64,000 nucleotides of DNA from VXPQ01 sp965232485 (GCA_965232485.1 OZ246975.1:682001-746000); one strand, 5' to 3'. Counted from the first letter of the stretch, positions 1-12,282 are shown. The notes: generated by a model not told the origin, from the letters alone. Program-made: numbers and translations.

Positions 1-1260
1 CCAGATACGGGTTTCGAGACGCTGCACGAATCGCTCTGGGTTCCGCTGCTGAGCGCCGAGGGAAGAGCAAATCCCCGACCTGCGCTGGAGAAGATGCGAC
101 TGCTTGGGCAAGACGACAAGGGCAATTTGCGGGCCACGGTGGCAGGCGTCCTCTGTTGTTGCCGGAATCCTGAAGAATGGCTGCCGCAGGCATGCATCAC
201 CGCCACGCTGTATCGCGGAGCAGATCGGGCTTCGAGCCAAATCGATGCGCAGACCATCACGGGGCCGCTGCCCCGGCAGATTGCCGAAGCGGTTGCTTTC
301 GCCGTGCGAAACATGCGCGTCGGCGCCCATAAAGACCCGGCCCGAATCGATCTGCCGCAATACAGTGCGCGGGCATTGTTCGAGGCCATCGCCAATGCAG
401 TGGTGCATCGCGACTATTCGATGCAGGTAAGCCGGATTCGCCTGTCCATGTTCAAGGATCGGCTTGAAATCCAATCCCCTGGCATACTGGCAAACAGTCT
501 CGGCATTGACGAGTTGCCGTACCGGCAGGCTACGCGCAACGAAGCGCTTGCTTCGGTCCTTGGCAAAACCCCGGTCAGCGGCGTCAGGGGCGCCGACGAG
601 CGCGTTTACATTATGGAACGCCGCGGCGACGGCGTCCCCATCATTCAAAGAGAAACCGAGCAATTGGCCGGTCGTCCCCCGCATTTCGAAATGATTGGAG
701 CGGCGGAATTGCGCGTTACCTTGCCCAGTGCGCCCACAGAGCCCAGCCCCGCGCGCGTGCAGGTTGACGTACGCACGGCCGGACGGGCATTGGCGGGCGC
801 AGACGTGCTCCTCCTGTTCCCCAATAACACCTGGAAGCGCGCCTCTACGGATACGTTCGGGCGCGCCATGGTTGGCTTGCATACCGTCGCATTGCCGATG
901 ACCGCGCTGGTGGCTGCGGATGGCTACGCGGCGCATGTGACGCGCAATTGGATGCCGTCGTCCAGAACGCTATCGGTGGAGCTGGAACCGCTACCGGGCG
1001 GAGGCAGCGTTATCTTTGACGAGGGGACCGGGTTCCTGCCTGGCTTGAAAGGACGCATCAACCCGATACGCGATAATCTTGATCGAACCTATTTATACGC
1101 CTCGAACATCGCTATCAACGAAGGCACGCCCCAACCCGTGCATTTTGCCCTTAACGAAGAATTGTCGCTGACCGATTCGGATGGCGCGCGGCGCCTGGCG
1201 CGCATTGTCGAAATCCTGGGCCGGTGCGCACTGCTTCAATATCGCTTTCCGGAATCGTGA
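1..1260 (+). CDS. ATP-binding protein, GHKL ATPase/RecG C-terminal-like (5' end outside window)
   Basis: The frame is open from base 1, so the gene begins before the window; an ATG at 94 is internal or a fallback start. Counting from that ATG, residues 85-110 carry an N-box-like motif (FEAIANAVVHRDYS). It is followed by EIQSPG and a glycine-containing segment (ERRGDGVPII), the pattern of the HATPase_c_4 domain in RecG-like/AlbA_2 (Schlafen-type) proteins. From about residue 225 there is a transthyretin/carboxypeptidase-regulatory-like beta segment, then a C-terminal domain of about 90 residues (around GGSVIFDEGTGF) that I cannot name. Proteins of this class are often found beside type I restriction-modification genes, and hsdM starts 100 bp downstream on the same strand. 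A regulatory or defence role is inferred only. Confidence 0.75.
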   Translation, partial: PDTGFETLHESLWVPLLSAEGRANPRPALEKMRLLGQDDKGNLRATVAGVLCCCRNPEEWLPQACITATLYRGADRASSQIDAQTITGPLPRQIAEAVAFAVRNMRVGAHKDPARIDLPQYSARALFEAIANAVVHRDYSMQVSRIRLSMFKDRLEIQSPGILANSLGIDELPYRQATRNEALASVLGKTPVSGVRGADERVYIMERRGDGVPIIQRETEQLAGRPPHFEMIGAAELRVTLPSAPTEPSPARVQVDVRTAGRALAGADVLLLFPNNTWKRASTDTFGRAMVGLHTVALPMTALVAADGYAAHVTRNWMPSSRTLSVELEPLPGGGSVIFDEGTGFLPGLKGRINPIRDNLDRTYLYASNIAINEGTPQPVHFALNEELSLTDSDGARRLARIVEILGRCALLQYRFPES

Positions 1261-1360
1261 CGGTAAGTGTTGACGGCGCAGAGCCCGCCGGGCAAGTCTG
1301 TCGGGGGTTTCGTATTATTCGGGTTGGTTTTCCTCTGATAAACGAATGTCCTGAAACGGT

Positions 1361-2917
1361 ATGGCCAGGCATAACGGCAGCGGCGCGACCGTCGGCTACG
1401 AGGCGGAACTCTGGCGAATGGCCAATACGCTCCGCGGCTCCATGGACGCCGCCGAGTACAAGCATGTGACGCTTGGCCTCATTTTCCTGAAGTATATCTC
1501 CGACGCCTTCGAGGAACGCCGCGCGGCGATTATAGAGGAACTGGGCGAAGACGCCGCCGAGGACCGCGACGAATATCTTGCGGAAAATATTTTCTGGGTG
1601 CCGTCCGAAGCGCGCTGGGCGAATCTGAAAGCCGGGGCAAGGCAGCCCGTCATCGGTCAGCTCGTGGACGACGCCATGTCGGGAATCGAGCGGGACAATC
1701 CCGCGCTGAAAGATGTGTTGCCAAAGGATTACGCCCGCCCCGTGCTGGACAAACAACGGCTCGGTCAACTCATTGATCTCATCAGCAATATCCAGGTGGG
1801 CGACGCCGAAGCCCGTTCGAGGGACGTATTGGGCCGGGTGTACGAGTATTTCCTGTCGCAGTTCGCAAGCGCCGAAGGCAAGAAGGGCGGCGAATTTTAT
1901 ACGCCGCGCTGCGTGGTCAAACTGCTGGTGGAAATGATCGAGCCGTACCGGGGGCGGGTGTACGATCCCTGCTGCGGATCGTCCGGCATGTTCGTGCAAT
2001 CGATCGAATTCATCAACGCCCATGCAACGGGCAACGGGAATGGCGGCAGGGCGTACGACGACATCAGCATTTACGGACAGGAGTCGAACCACACGACCTG
2101 GCGGCTCGCCAAAATGAACCTCGCCATTCGGGGGATCGAAGGACAAATCGCGCATGGCGACACGTTCCACAACGACCGGCATCCCGATCTCAGGGCGGAT
2201 TACATTCTGGCCAATCCTCCGTTCAATATCTCCAACTGGGGCGGCGAACGGCTTGTGGACGACCAGCGCTGGCGATATGGCGTTCCGCCCAAGGGCAACG
2301 CCAACTTCGCCTGGGTGCAGCATATGGTTTATCATCTTGCGCCCGAAGGCATGGCCGGTTTCGTGCTGGCGAACGGTTCCATGTCGTCAGGCCAGTCCGG
2401 CGAAGGTCAGATCCGGGAGAAACTTGTCGAGGAGGACCTGGTGGATTGCATGGCGGCGTTGCCGGGGCAACTTTTCTATTCGACCCAGATTCCGGCTTGC
2501 CTCTGGTTCCTGTCGCGGGATCGTCAAGGCGACGGAAACCGGGCGCTCCGGGACCGGCGCGGCGAAATCCTCTTCATAGACGCCCGCAAGCTGGGGCGCA
2601 TGACGGACCGTACGCACCGGGAATTGACCGACGAGGATATCGCCCGGATTGCGGATACGTATCATGCCTGGCGCGAAGGGCGGGACTACGAAGACACGCC
2701 CGGCTTTTGCAAGAGCGCCGCGCTGGAGGAAGTGCGCAAACACGGTCATGTGCTGACGCCCGGCCGGTATGTGGGCGTGGAGCCGCAACCGGAGGACAGC
2801 GAGCCGTTCGAGGAGAAGATGCAACGGCTCGTGGCGGAACTGCGCGAACAGCAGGCGGAGGGCGCCCGACTGGACGCCGCCATTGCGGATAATCTGAAAA
2901 TGCTGGGGTTTGGATAA
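1361..2917 (+). CDS. hsdM: Type I restriction-modification DNA methyltransferase subunit HsdM
   Basis: This is the N6-adenine methyltransferase subunit of a type I restriction-modification enzyme. It modifies host DNA in complex with HsdS and is required for cleavage together with HsdR. The 518-residue length fits the family. The N-terminal helical HsdM domain (about 10-150) is followed by the conserved GGEFYTPR segment. SAM-binding motif I (DPCCGSSGMF, about residue 200) and catalytic motif IV (ANPPFN, about residue 285) are both intact. The start is the ATG at 1361. The gene overlaps the next reading frame by 8 bp, which suggests translational coupling with the HEPN-type gene and hsdS. The matching hsdR lies 6 kb downstream, separated by an IS and an AT-rich gene. 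Confidence 0.95.
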   Translation: MARHNGSGATVGYEAELWRMANTLRGSMDAAEYKHVTLGLIFLKYISDAFEERRAAIIEELGEDAAEDRDEYLAENIFWVPSEARWANLKAGARQPVIGQLVDDAMSGIERDNPALKDVLPKDYARPVLDKQRLGQLIDLISNIQVGDAEARSRDVLGRVYEYFLSQFASAEGKKGGEFYTPRCVVKLLVEMIEPYRGRVYDPCCGSSGMFVQSIEFINAHATGNGNGGRAYDDISIYGQESNHTTWRLAKMNLAIRGIEGQIAHGDTFHNDRHPDLRADYILANPPFNISNWGGERLVDDQRWRYGVPPKGNANFAWVQHMVYHLAPEGMAGFVLANGSMSSGQSGEGQIREKLVEEDLVDCMAALPGQLFYSTQIPACLWFLSRDRQGDGNRALRDRRGEILFIDARKLGRMTDRTHRELTDEDIARIADTYHAWREGRDYEDTPGFCKSAALEEVRKHGHVLTPGRYVGVEPQPEDSEPFEEKMQRLVAELREQQAEGARLDAAIADNLKMLGFG

Positions 2918-3359
2918 GACCGCCTTGGCGCTTATCATGAACATCGACACGGCCTATCTGAGGCGTTGCATCGACATGCTGGAATCCATGTCCGATGCGC
3001 TCAATCGCAGTAGCCTGGAGGAAACCGTCTACGACATGTACAGCAACGTCTGTATCGAAAAATTCGAGCTGGTGCTGGAGCAAAGCGGCAAGCTGCTGAA
3101 AAAACGCCTTCGTCCGTGGTTCGCCAGTAACCGACAGGCTGATCGCCTTACCTTCAGGAATACTTTCCGTTACGCCGCCAAGCATGGCCTGATTCCCGCC
3201 GATGCCTGTGAGCGTTGGCTGGAATATCGAGACAACAGAAACCACACGGAAAACAATTCCGGTCAGGCATTCGCGGAATCCACCCTGAGGCTTCTCCCTG
3301 CCTTGATAGAGGACGCCAGAGCGCTGACCACCGTCGTTGAGGAATTGAACGATGACTGA
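2910..3359 (+). CDS. HEPN-type nucleotidyltransferase substrate-binding protein (HI0074/HepT-like)
   Basis: A small all-helical protein of 149 residues resembling the HI0074/HepT family, the partner of minimal nucleotidyltransferases in MNT-HEPN toxin-antitoxin pairs. In that family HEPN is typically an RNase or NTase-interacting protein and the partner MntA can AMPylate a tyrosine in an RX4HXY motif. Here the motif reads R107-DNRN-H112-T-E114: the R and H are kept but the acceptor tyrosine is replaced by glutamate. The start may be the ATG at 2910, which overlaps hsdM, or the ATG at 2938. Its 3' end overlaps the next gene by 8 bp, and that gene encodes the expected nucleotidyltransferase as a fusion to HsdS. 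Family assignment is by motif and context. Confidence 0.75.
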   Translation: MDKTALALIMNIDTAYLRRCIDMLESMSDALNRSSLEETVYDMYSNVCIEKFELVLEQSGKLLKKRLRPWFASNRQADRLTFRNTFRYAAKHGLIPADACERWLEYRDNRNHTENNSGQAFAESTLRLLPALIEDARALTTVVEELNDD

Positions 3360-4983
3360 TTCGGACGCCGGACAATCACGCGCCGCCGATCGGGCAGACC
3401 GGTTGCATCTATCGCCCAGGCATCAAGAGACACTGGGGATTCTGCTGCGCGAACATCTGCCCGGAATCGAGGTCTGGGCTTACGGAAGCCGCGTGAACGG
3501 CGAGAGTCATGACGGCAGCGACCTGGACTTGGCGCTGCGGGCGCCGGATCTGCAAGAGGTCCCGATCGGTCCGTTAGCCGATTTCACGGAAGCACTTCAT
3601 GATTCCACGCTCCCCTTCCTTGTAGAAGCACGCGATTGGGCGCGGTTGCCGGAGCGTTTTCATAAGGAGATTGAGCGGGGGTATGTGGTAATTCAGAATG
3701 CGGCGGGCGGGGATGGCGAGGAGTCGGCGAGTGCTTGGCGCGAGGTTCTGTTTGGGGATTGCGCAGAATTGGTTCGCGATTCAGTATCACCCTCGGTTAT
3801 GGGCAATGCACTTTATATCGGCCTTGAACATATCGGAGCTGGGACTTTATCCCTTGCAGGACAGGGGTTGGCAAGTGATGTCACCAGCACGAAAAAAAGG
3901 TTCCGGTGTGGAGATATTCTGTTTGGAAAGTTGCGCCCTTACTTTCGCAAGGTAGTCCGCGCACCCGATGATGGAATATGTTCGACCGATATCTGGGTAG
4001 TTCGTGCAAAAAACCGCGTGAACCAAGACTACCTTTACTATCGCATGGCCTCTCAGCAGTTCGTTGATTTTGCAACAGCCGGTTCAGAAGGCACAAAAAT
4101 GCCTCGGGCTATTTGGGAACATGTATCACAATACAATATGTCCCTTCCTCCCGTTAACGAGCAACGCGCCATCGCCCACATCCTCGGCACCCTCGACGAC
4201 AAGATCGAACTGAACCGCCGGATGAACGAGACGCTGGAAGCCATGGCGCGGGCGCTTTTCAAGGATTGGTTCGTGGATTTCGGCCCGGTGCGGGCGAAAA
4301 TGGAGGGGCGTTGGCGCCCCGGCGAATCGTTGCCCGGTCTTCCCGCGTATCTCTATGACCTTTTTCCTGACCGACTGGTGGAATCGGAATTGGGGGAGGC
4401 GCCGGAGGGGTGGGAGGTTGGAAGGGTAGATCAACTTGTCACCGTTGTGGGAGGAACCACACCAAGTACAAAAAATATCCGGTACTGGAAAGGAGGTAAT
4501 CACCATTGGGCAACACCACGAGACCTCGCTTCCCTCTCTACACCAGTCCTCTTGAATACTGAACGGAAGATTACAGATGCGGGTCTAGATAAAATAAGCT
4601 CAGGTCTCCTCCCACCGGGCAGTATCCTCTTATCCTCAAGAGCACCAATAGGCTACCTCGCGATTACCGAGGTACCGGTAGCCATCAATCAAGGCTTCAT
4701 TGGCATCCTGCCTCATGAGGGGATATCGAATTTGTTCATGCTCTATTGGAGCAACGCATCTAAGAAGAAGATAGTCAGTTACGCCAATGGATCGACCTTC
4801 CTTGAAATCAGCAAGCGGAACTTCCGCCGAATTCCATTGGTTAAACCTGATGAAATGGTCATAACCATGTTCGATAAAGGGGTACGCTCCTTCTATGAAC
4901 GCATCGTTTCTAATGAATGCGAATCCCAAATCGTCACCACGATACGCGATATGCTATTACCAAAGCTAGTATCTGGAGAATAG
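3352..4983 (+). CDS. hsdS: Minimal nucleotidyltransferase-HsdS fusion (type I specificity subunit)
   Basis: The protein has 543 residues and two parts. Residues 20-115 form a minimal nucleotidyltransferase: G45-S46-R47, then D57-L-D59, and a third acidic residue at D95, so the polymerase-beta-type active site looks complete. Residues about 129-543 form a full type I specificity subunit. It has a first target-recognition domain, a central conserved helix region at about 265-320 (NEQRAIAHILGTLDDKIELN), a second target-recognition domain, and the typical C-terminus MLLPKLVSGE. There is no stop or frame change between the halves. The gene lies directly after the HEPN gene with an 8-bp overlap. 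HsdS sets DNA specificity; the nucleotidyltransferase would normally be the antitoxin half of MNT-HEPN. The TAG stop codon is made partly of IS sequence. Confidence 0.9.
   Translation: MTDSDAGQSRAADRADRLHLSPRHQETLGILLREHLPGIEVWAYGSRVNGESHDGSDLDLALRAPDLQEVPIGPLADFTEALHDSTLPFLVEARDWARLPERFHKEIERGYVVIQNAAGGDGEESASAWREVLFGDCAELVRDSVSPSVMGNALYIGLEHIGAGTLSLAGQGLASDVTSTKKRFRCGDILFGKLRPYFRKVVRAPDDGICSTDIWVVRAKNRVNQDYLYYRMASQQFVDFATAGSEGTKMPRAIWEHVSQYNMSLPPVNEQRAIAHILGTLDDKIELNRRMNETLEAMARALFKDWFVDFGPVRAKMEGRWRPGESLPGLPAYLYDLFPDRLVESELGEAPEGWEVGRVDQLVTVVGGTTPSTKNIRYWKGGNHHWATPRDLASLSTPVLLNTERKITDAGLDKISSGLLPPGSILLSSRAPIGYLAITEVPVAINQGFIGILPHEGISNLFMLYWSNASKKKIVSYANGSTFLEISKRNFRRIPLVKPDEMVITMFDKGVRSFYERIVSNECESQIVTTIRDMLLPKLVSGE
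4976..4982. repeat. Left target-site duplication of the IS256 element
   Basis: GAGAATA, identical to 6252-6258. With the adjacent base included, the two copies differ (G at 4975, T at 6251). The repeat contains the first two bases of the hsdS stop codon. Confidence 0.7.
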
Positions 4984-6250
4984 GAGGGTATCCAGAAAAT
5001 CGTGTAAGTTATCTTTAGACACGTTTTCACTACGACAAGGAGGGAGGCTCAATGCTGGAACTGACGCCAAGGCAACAGGAGCTCGTAGACAAGTTGCTCG
5101 GGGATTTCGACGGGGACGTACAGGATCTTTTAGGCCGCGAGGGTCTTCTCGGCGCAATAAGCAAGCGGGCCATAGAGGCGGCGCTGGAGGGCGAGTTGAC
5201 GCACCATCCGGGTTACCCGCCGCACGCGGTCTCCGGTCGCAACAGCGGCAATAGCCGCAACGGCTATGCGAAGAAGCAGATAAAGAGCGAGGCGGGCGCG
5301 TTCGAGGTGGATGCGCCTCGGGACCGAAACGGCAGCTTCGAGCCTCAGATAGCGAAGAAGCAGCAGCGTCGCATGGGCGGTCTCGACGAGAAGATCATTC
5401 ACCTTTACGCCCAAGGACAGAGTACGCGTTCGATCCAGGAAACGCTCAGGCAGCTCTACGGCGCGGACGTTTCTTCGTCGCTTGTTTCGGAGGCGACCGC
5501 AAGCGTCCTTGAGGATGCGCGCGCCTGGCAGTCTCGTGCTCTCGATAAGGTCTACGCCATCGCGTATTTCGATGCGCTCTTCGTGAAGTCTCGCGAGGAG
5601 GGTACGGCGAAGACGCGGGCGGTCTACGCGGGTCTGGCGATAGACCTTGACGGGGAGAAGCAGATACTGGGTCTGTGGATAGCTCCTGCGGAGGGAGCCG
5701 TATCGTGGCTGAACATATTCGGGGAGTTGCGGGCCCGCGGCATGCAGGACTGCTTTATCGCGTGCGTGGACGGCCTCAGGGGCCTTCTGGAGACGATGGA
5801 GGCGACGTTTTCTCAGACGCGCGTTCAATCGTGCATCAGCAGCGCAAGAGCATGCGCGGCGCCGACAGAGGCGGCGGGTCTCGCGGCACTGGACGCGTTC
5901 GAGGACGCTTGGGGCGAGAAGTACCCGGCCATTGCTCCCTTGTGGAGGAAGGACTGGGCGAGACTGTCTACTTTTTACGACTATCCTCCCGCTATCCGCA
6001 AGGTGATCTATACGACGAACTCGGTCGAGTCGCTCAACTACAGCCTGCGGCGCACGATCAAGAACAAGGGTGCTTTTCCGAACGACGAGGCCATCTTCAA
6101 ACTGCTGTGCCTAGCGCTGCGCGAGGCGTCGAAGAAGTGGAAGCAACCCATCAGGGACTGGAAGAGCGCGCTCAACCAGTTCGTCATACTCTACAGAGAC
6201 AGAATGCCCGAGGAACCTTAACTGCGCTTACACCGTTTTCTGGACACCCT
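4983..6250 (+). mobile_element. IS256-family insertion sequence, degenerate
   Basis: Terminal inverted repeats lie at 4985-5008 and 6227-6250 and match at 21 of 24 positions. They begin AGGGTATCCAGAAAA on the left and AGGGTGTCCAGAAAA on the complement of the right end. A 7-base direct repeat GAGAATA flanks the element (4976-4982 and 6252-6258), consistent with the 8-9 bp target duplication of IS256 elements with one mismatch. The element contains one transposase gene, which carries internal damage. It separates hsdS from the AT-rich gene at 6298. Confidence 0.88.
5052..6221 (+). pseudogene. IS256-family (Mutator-type) transposase with compensated internal deletion
   Basis: The 389-residue frame has the IS256-type catalytic residues D174 (in YFDALFV), D240 (in CVDGLRG) and E326 (in TTNSVESLN). 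The spacing between the second D and the E is 86 residues, against about 108 in the family. At nucleotides about 5826-5858 the reading frame gives SCISSARACAA, while the neighbouring frame of the same bases gives the family-typical IVHQQRKSM. The simplest reading is one small deletion that shifts the frame and a second, larger one that restores it, removing about 22 residues and scrambling about a dozen. The product is probably inactive although the frame is open. A GGAGGGAGG ribosome site lies just before the ATG at 5052. Confidence 0.8.
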
Positions 6251-6251
6251 T

Positions 6252-6258
6252 GAGAATA
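6252..6258. repeat. Right target-site duplication of the IS256 element
   Basis: GAGAATA followed by ACGG. Joining the hsdS end to this side restores ...GGA GAA TAA, so the uninterrupted gene would have ended with TAA at the same codon. Confidence 0.7.
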
Positions 6259-6297
6259 ACGGATTGGGAATTTATAAACTCTAACCAAAAGAGGCAT

Positions 6298-8241
6298 ATG
6301 ATATCAACAGCCACACTAACCAGTTTAGCTATTTTAAGAACCAAAGCAGAAAAAGGTAGCGATTATCTAGATTATCTACGTCCTTTTATTTTCCAAGTTC
6401 TTTTAGATCATAAATTTGATATTGTAACAACTGAAAAAGTCAATAAATATATTCTTAAAGATTTTGGGTTAAAAATTCCAAATCAAACTATCGAAATAAT
6501 ATTAAAACGTATCTGTAGGCTTCGCTATCTAAAAAGAAAAGATGGTGTATATCAGATAAACAAAAACTTGCCCGATTCTAATCTTATCTCTAAAATGAGT
6601 GATGCTAAACGTCATATTAATGCTATTATTAATGGGTTGCAAGAATTTTCACAAGATACAGCAAAAGTAATTCATGATCCCAATGATGCCGTTTTTGCCA
6701 TATGTACATTTTTGACTGAGTTCGATATCACATGTCTACGTGCTTATTTGCACGATAATGTTATTCCAGATATTAAAAAAAGTCACAAGACTGACATTGT
6801 ATTGGTAAGTGATTACGTCCAATATTTATTACGAACTGATCCGGAACGATTCGAAAGTTTTCTGATTTTGGTGCAAGGCCATATGATGGCAAATGCCCTG
6901 CTGTGTCCAGATTTAAAAGATATTTCTGATACCTTCAAGAAGGTAACTTTTTATTTCGATACTCCTTTACTTATTCGGATACTAGGACTTGAAGGCGAAT
7001 CCAGGTGAGATGCATCAAATGAATTAGTTGAATTAATCAATAAGTTGGGAGGAAAAACAGCAATTTTTTCTCATTCTTATGATGAACTTACAAGAGTGCT
7101 TCACGGTGCTGCTAATCACTTAAATTCATCTGATAGTCGAGGAGGCATAGTGCTTGAAGCTAGGAGACTTGGGAAAACGAGATCCGATCTTTTACATTTT
7201 ATACCCTTGTTAGAAAAAGAATTGAATAAAGTTGGTATCAATGTGGAATCTACTCCCCGCTATATCGAAAATTTTCAGATTGATGAAACTGCATTTGAAA
7301 AAATACTTGAAGATGAAATAAATTATTTTAATCCTCGAGCCAGAGAATATGATATAAATTCTGTTCGTAGTATTTATACAATAAGAGGGGATGTATTCGT
7401 GCCTTCTCTCGAAAAATCTAAGGCGGTCTTTGTAACAAGCAATATTTCTTTTGCTAAAGCGGCTTATATATACGGACAAAAACATAGAGCGGCACAAGAG
7501 GTATCGGTTGTCATTCCTGATTTTACTCTTGCGAATGTGGCTTGGCTTAAAGCACCGATGGATGCACCCTCTATACCGAAAGCACAATTACTGGCATTAT
7601 CCTATGCAGCTCTTAAACCTTCTAAGGCTTTATTGAAAAAATATCTTGCGGAAATCGACAAACTTGAGAAGCAAGGTGTAATTACTGCATTTGCTCACCA
7701 AGCACTTAGAAGTAACGAGATGGCTTATAATGAACTTATGCACCAAACACTCGGTGACGATGCAGCATTCAATGAGGAAACAGTTCCTCAAACTCTCAAA
7801 CACCTATCTAAAGAGGTACAACGGGAAGCAGATATAAAATTAGATGCGGAAAAGAAAGCACATACAAAAACTCGAAGAATCCTCGAATCTAAAGAGGCTT
7901 ACATTCGAAAAATTGAACAATCTAAGTATTCAAAATATAAAAATCAAGCAAGATTTATTACTCGTTTGTTGTCAGGATTTATTATCTTGATACTTTTAAT
8001 TGCGCTGTCTTCTAGTTTCGGCCTACTTTCCTATATCGGATTGAACATAGCATCTCCTTTTTCTTGGTTAATCGGGGGATGCTCTATGGTGTTGCTCATA
8101 CTAACTCTGTTGAATCTCGTATCTGGTTCCAATGTTAATACGATACGCTTACAAATAGAGAAGTGGTACCTGAATCGACTTCTCAGACGTGAATCTAAAT
8201 CTATTGATGTTGACCTGAATAAATCTGATGCTGATAAATGA
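6298..8241 (+). pseudogene. AT-rich PIN-like membrane protein gene interrupted by one in-frame TGA
   Basis: Two open stretches share one frame and are separated only by the TGA at 7006-7008 (codon 237). Read through, the product has 647 residues. The start is the ATG at 6298 with GAGG at 6291-6294. The N-terminus (about 20-95) looks like a winged helix. Around 220 there is FDTPLLIRILGL, and near the end of the middle region VFVTSNISFAKAA. Both resemble PIN-type nuclease motifs, though the second has N where D is usual. Two hydrophobic segments at about 555-612 suggest membrane anchoring. Base composition is strikingly AT-rich against GC-rich neighbours, a sign of transfer. A CGA-to-TGA transition would explain the stop. 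The function is not known; a defence accessory is plausible from context. Confidence 0.65.
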
Positions 8242-8999
8242 ATCGTTAGACTTTTTGACAGCTGCCTCTCTCCCTGTGCTAAGCCGAATCTTTTCTCGCT
8301 CTGTTCGCGTTCCATTAGAAAATATCCTTACTGCACGTTATTCATGTACCAGAATTCTCCGAATCCGCACTGGGTGCCTCCTGGCGCTTTCGGATACCGA
8401 TATCGAAATACAGAACAAATTCTTCAGGAGATCAGTCAATCGCTCTCAATCAAGAAAAACGAATCTCTATTTGTAACATGTGGGCTTTTCGGCAATACGG
8501 CACAGGTTTGCCAGCAAAATTTAGCCATTTTAGGACAATTGATTCAGAGATGGGGGTGGAGATTGGGATTAGGGTGGAGTTAATAATGTGTATACATCTT
8601 GCCAAATTCGCCTGCCTGTCCTAATTCGGGATATCTGCTCGCTAGGCACGCACAACCTCGGTAGTGGACTAACGTGCAAGACCGCATTAGCACTTGCAAC
8701 GCACCCTTTCCAGTCTAATTCCAACCCATTCCACAAATTGGCTTTTCCGAGCCAGTTCACCTTTACTCCATGTTCCCAGCTGCCCATTCAGCGTATAGCT
8801 AAACACCATCTGAACCCCAGTTCCTTCTCCTCTTCCCCGAAACCTTGCAATCAGTCGATATTCGAACCTGTCTTTCTTTTTTGATATATTGAGCGGCGGC
8901 GTGCCGAAACGTTGAGAGGATCGTTCGTCGGGTCTACCCACAAACCCTACTGAATACCCACATGGAAACCCTGCCCCCTTGCAGCCGAAAGCCTGAACC
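8242..8999. other. Gap without a convincing gene between the AT-rich gene and hsdR
   Basis: This stretch of 758 bases holds only short, unsupported frames. Composition drifts from AT-rich to GC-rich along it. On the minus strand at about 8690-8890 there is a frame with beta-strand-like content (for example GVQMVFSYTLNGQLG) that may be a decayed gene, but I recognise no family. No tRNA, CRISPR array or terminator was seen. The hsdR promoter presumably lies in the 3' part. Confidence 0.5.
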
Positions 9000-12140
<3,141 letters not shown>

Positions 12141-12202
12141 GGCGGAACAGGCTGCGGTCCATTTCTACCGCCGCCCATAAAGCGATGGATCCCTTATATT
12201 GC

Positions 12203-12273
12203 TGTTTTGTACGCATTGATGCAAAACATGCCCTGCGTCCTCTCCACGCAAAAGCAAGCTGTGTCGCGCTTGC
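12203..12273. promoter_or_regulatory. Two small inverted repeats upstream of the Septu-like genes
   Basis: TGTTTTG at 12203-12209 pairs with CAAAACA at 12222-12228. GCAAGC at 12254-12259 pairs with GCTTGC at 12268-12273. They lie in the 142-base gap before the ATG at 12283 and could be operator or leader structures. A terminator is unlikely, as no clear T-tract follows. Confidence 0.35.
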
Positions 12274-12282
12274 GTTAATTTA

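Noticed and set aside
6250..6297. Upstream TTG start for the AT-rich gene at 6250
   Set aside because: It lies at the IS border and would read through the target duplication. The ATG at 6298 has a GAGG ribosome site at the right distance.
7006..7008. In-frame TGA as a selenocysteine or read-through codon
   Set aside because: There is no conserved Sec context and no hairpin of SECIS type evident just after it. A single CGA-to-TGA change is simpler.
8640..8700. Possible integron attC-like hairpin (GCACG...CGTGC)
   Set aside because: Only five-base arms are visible. The core site pattern (GTTRRRY/RYYYAAC) and an integrase are missing.
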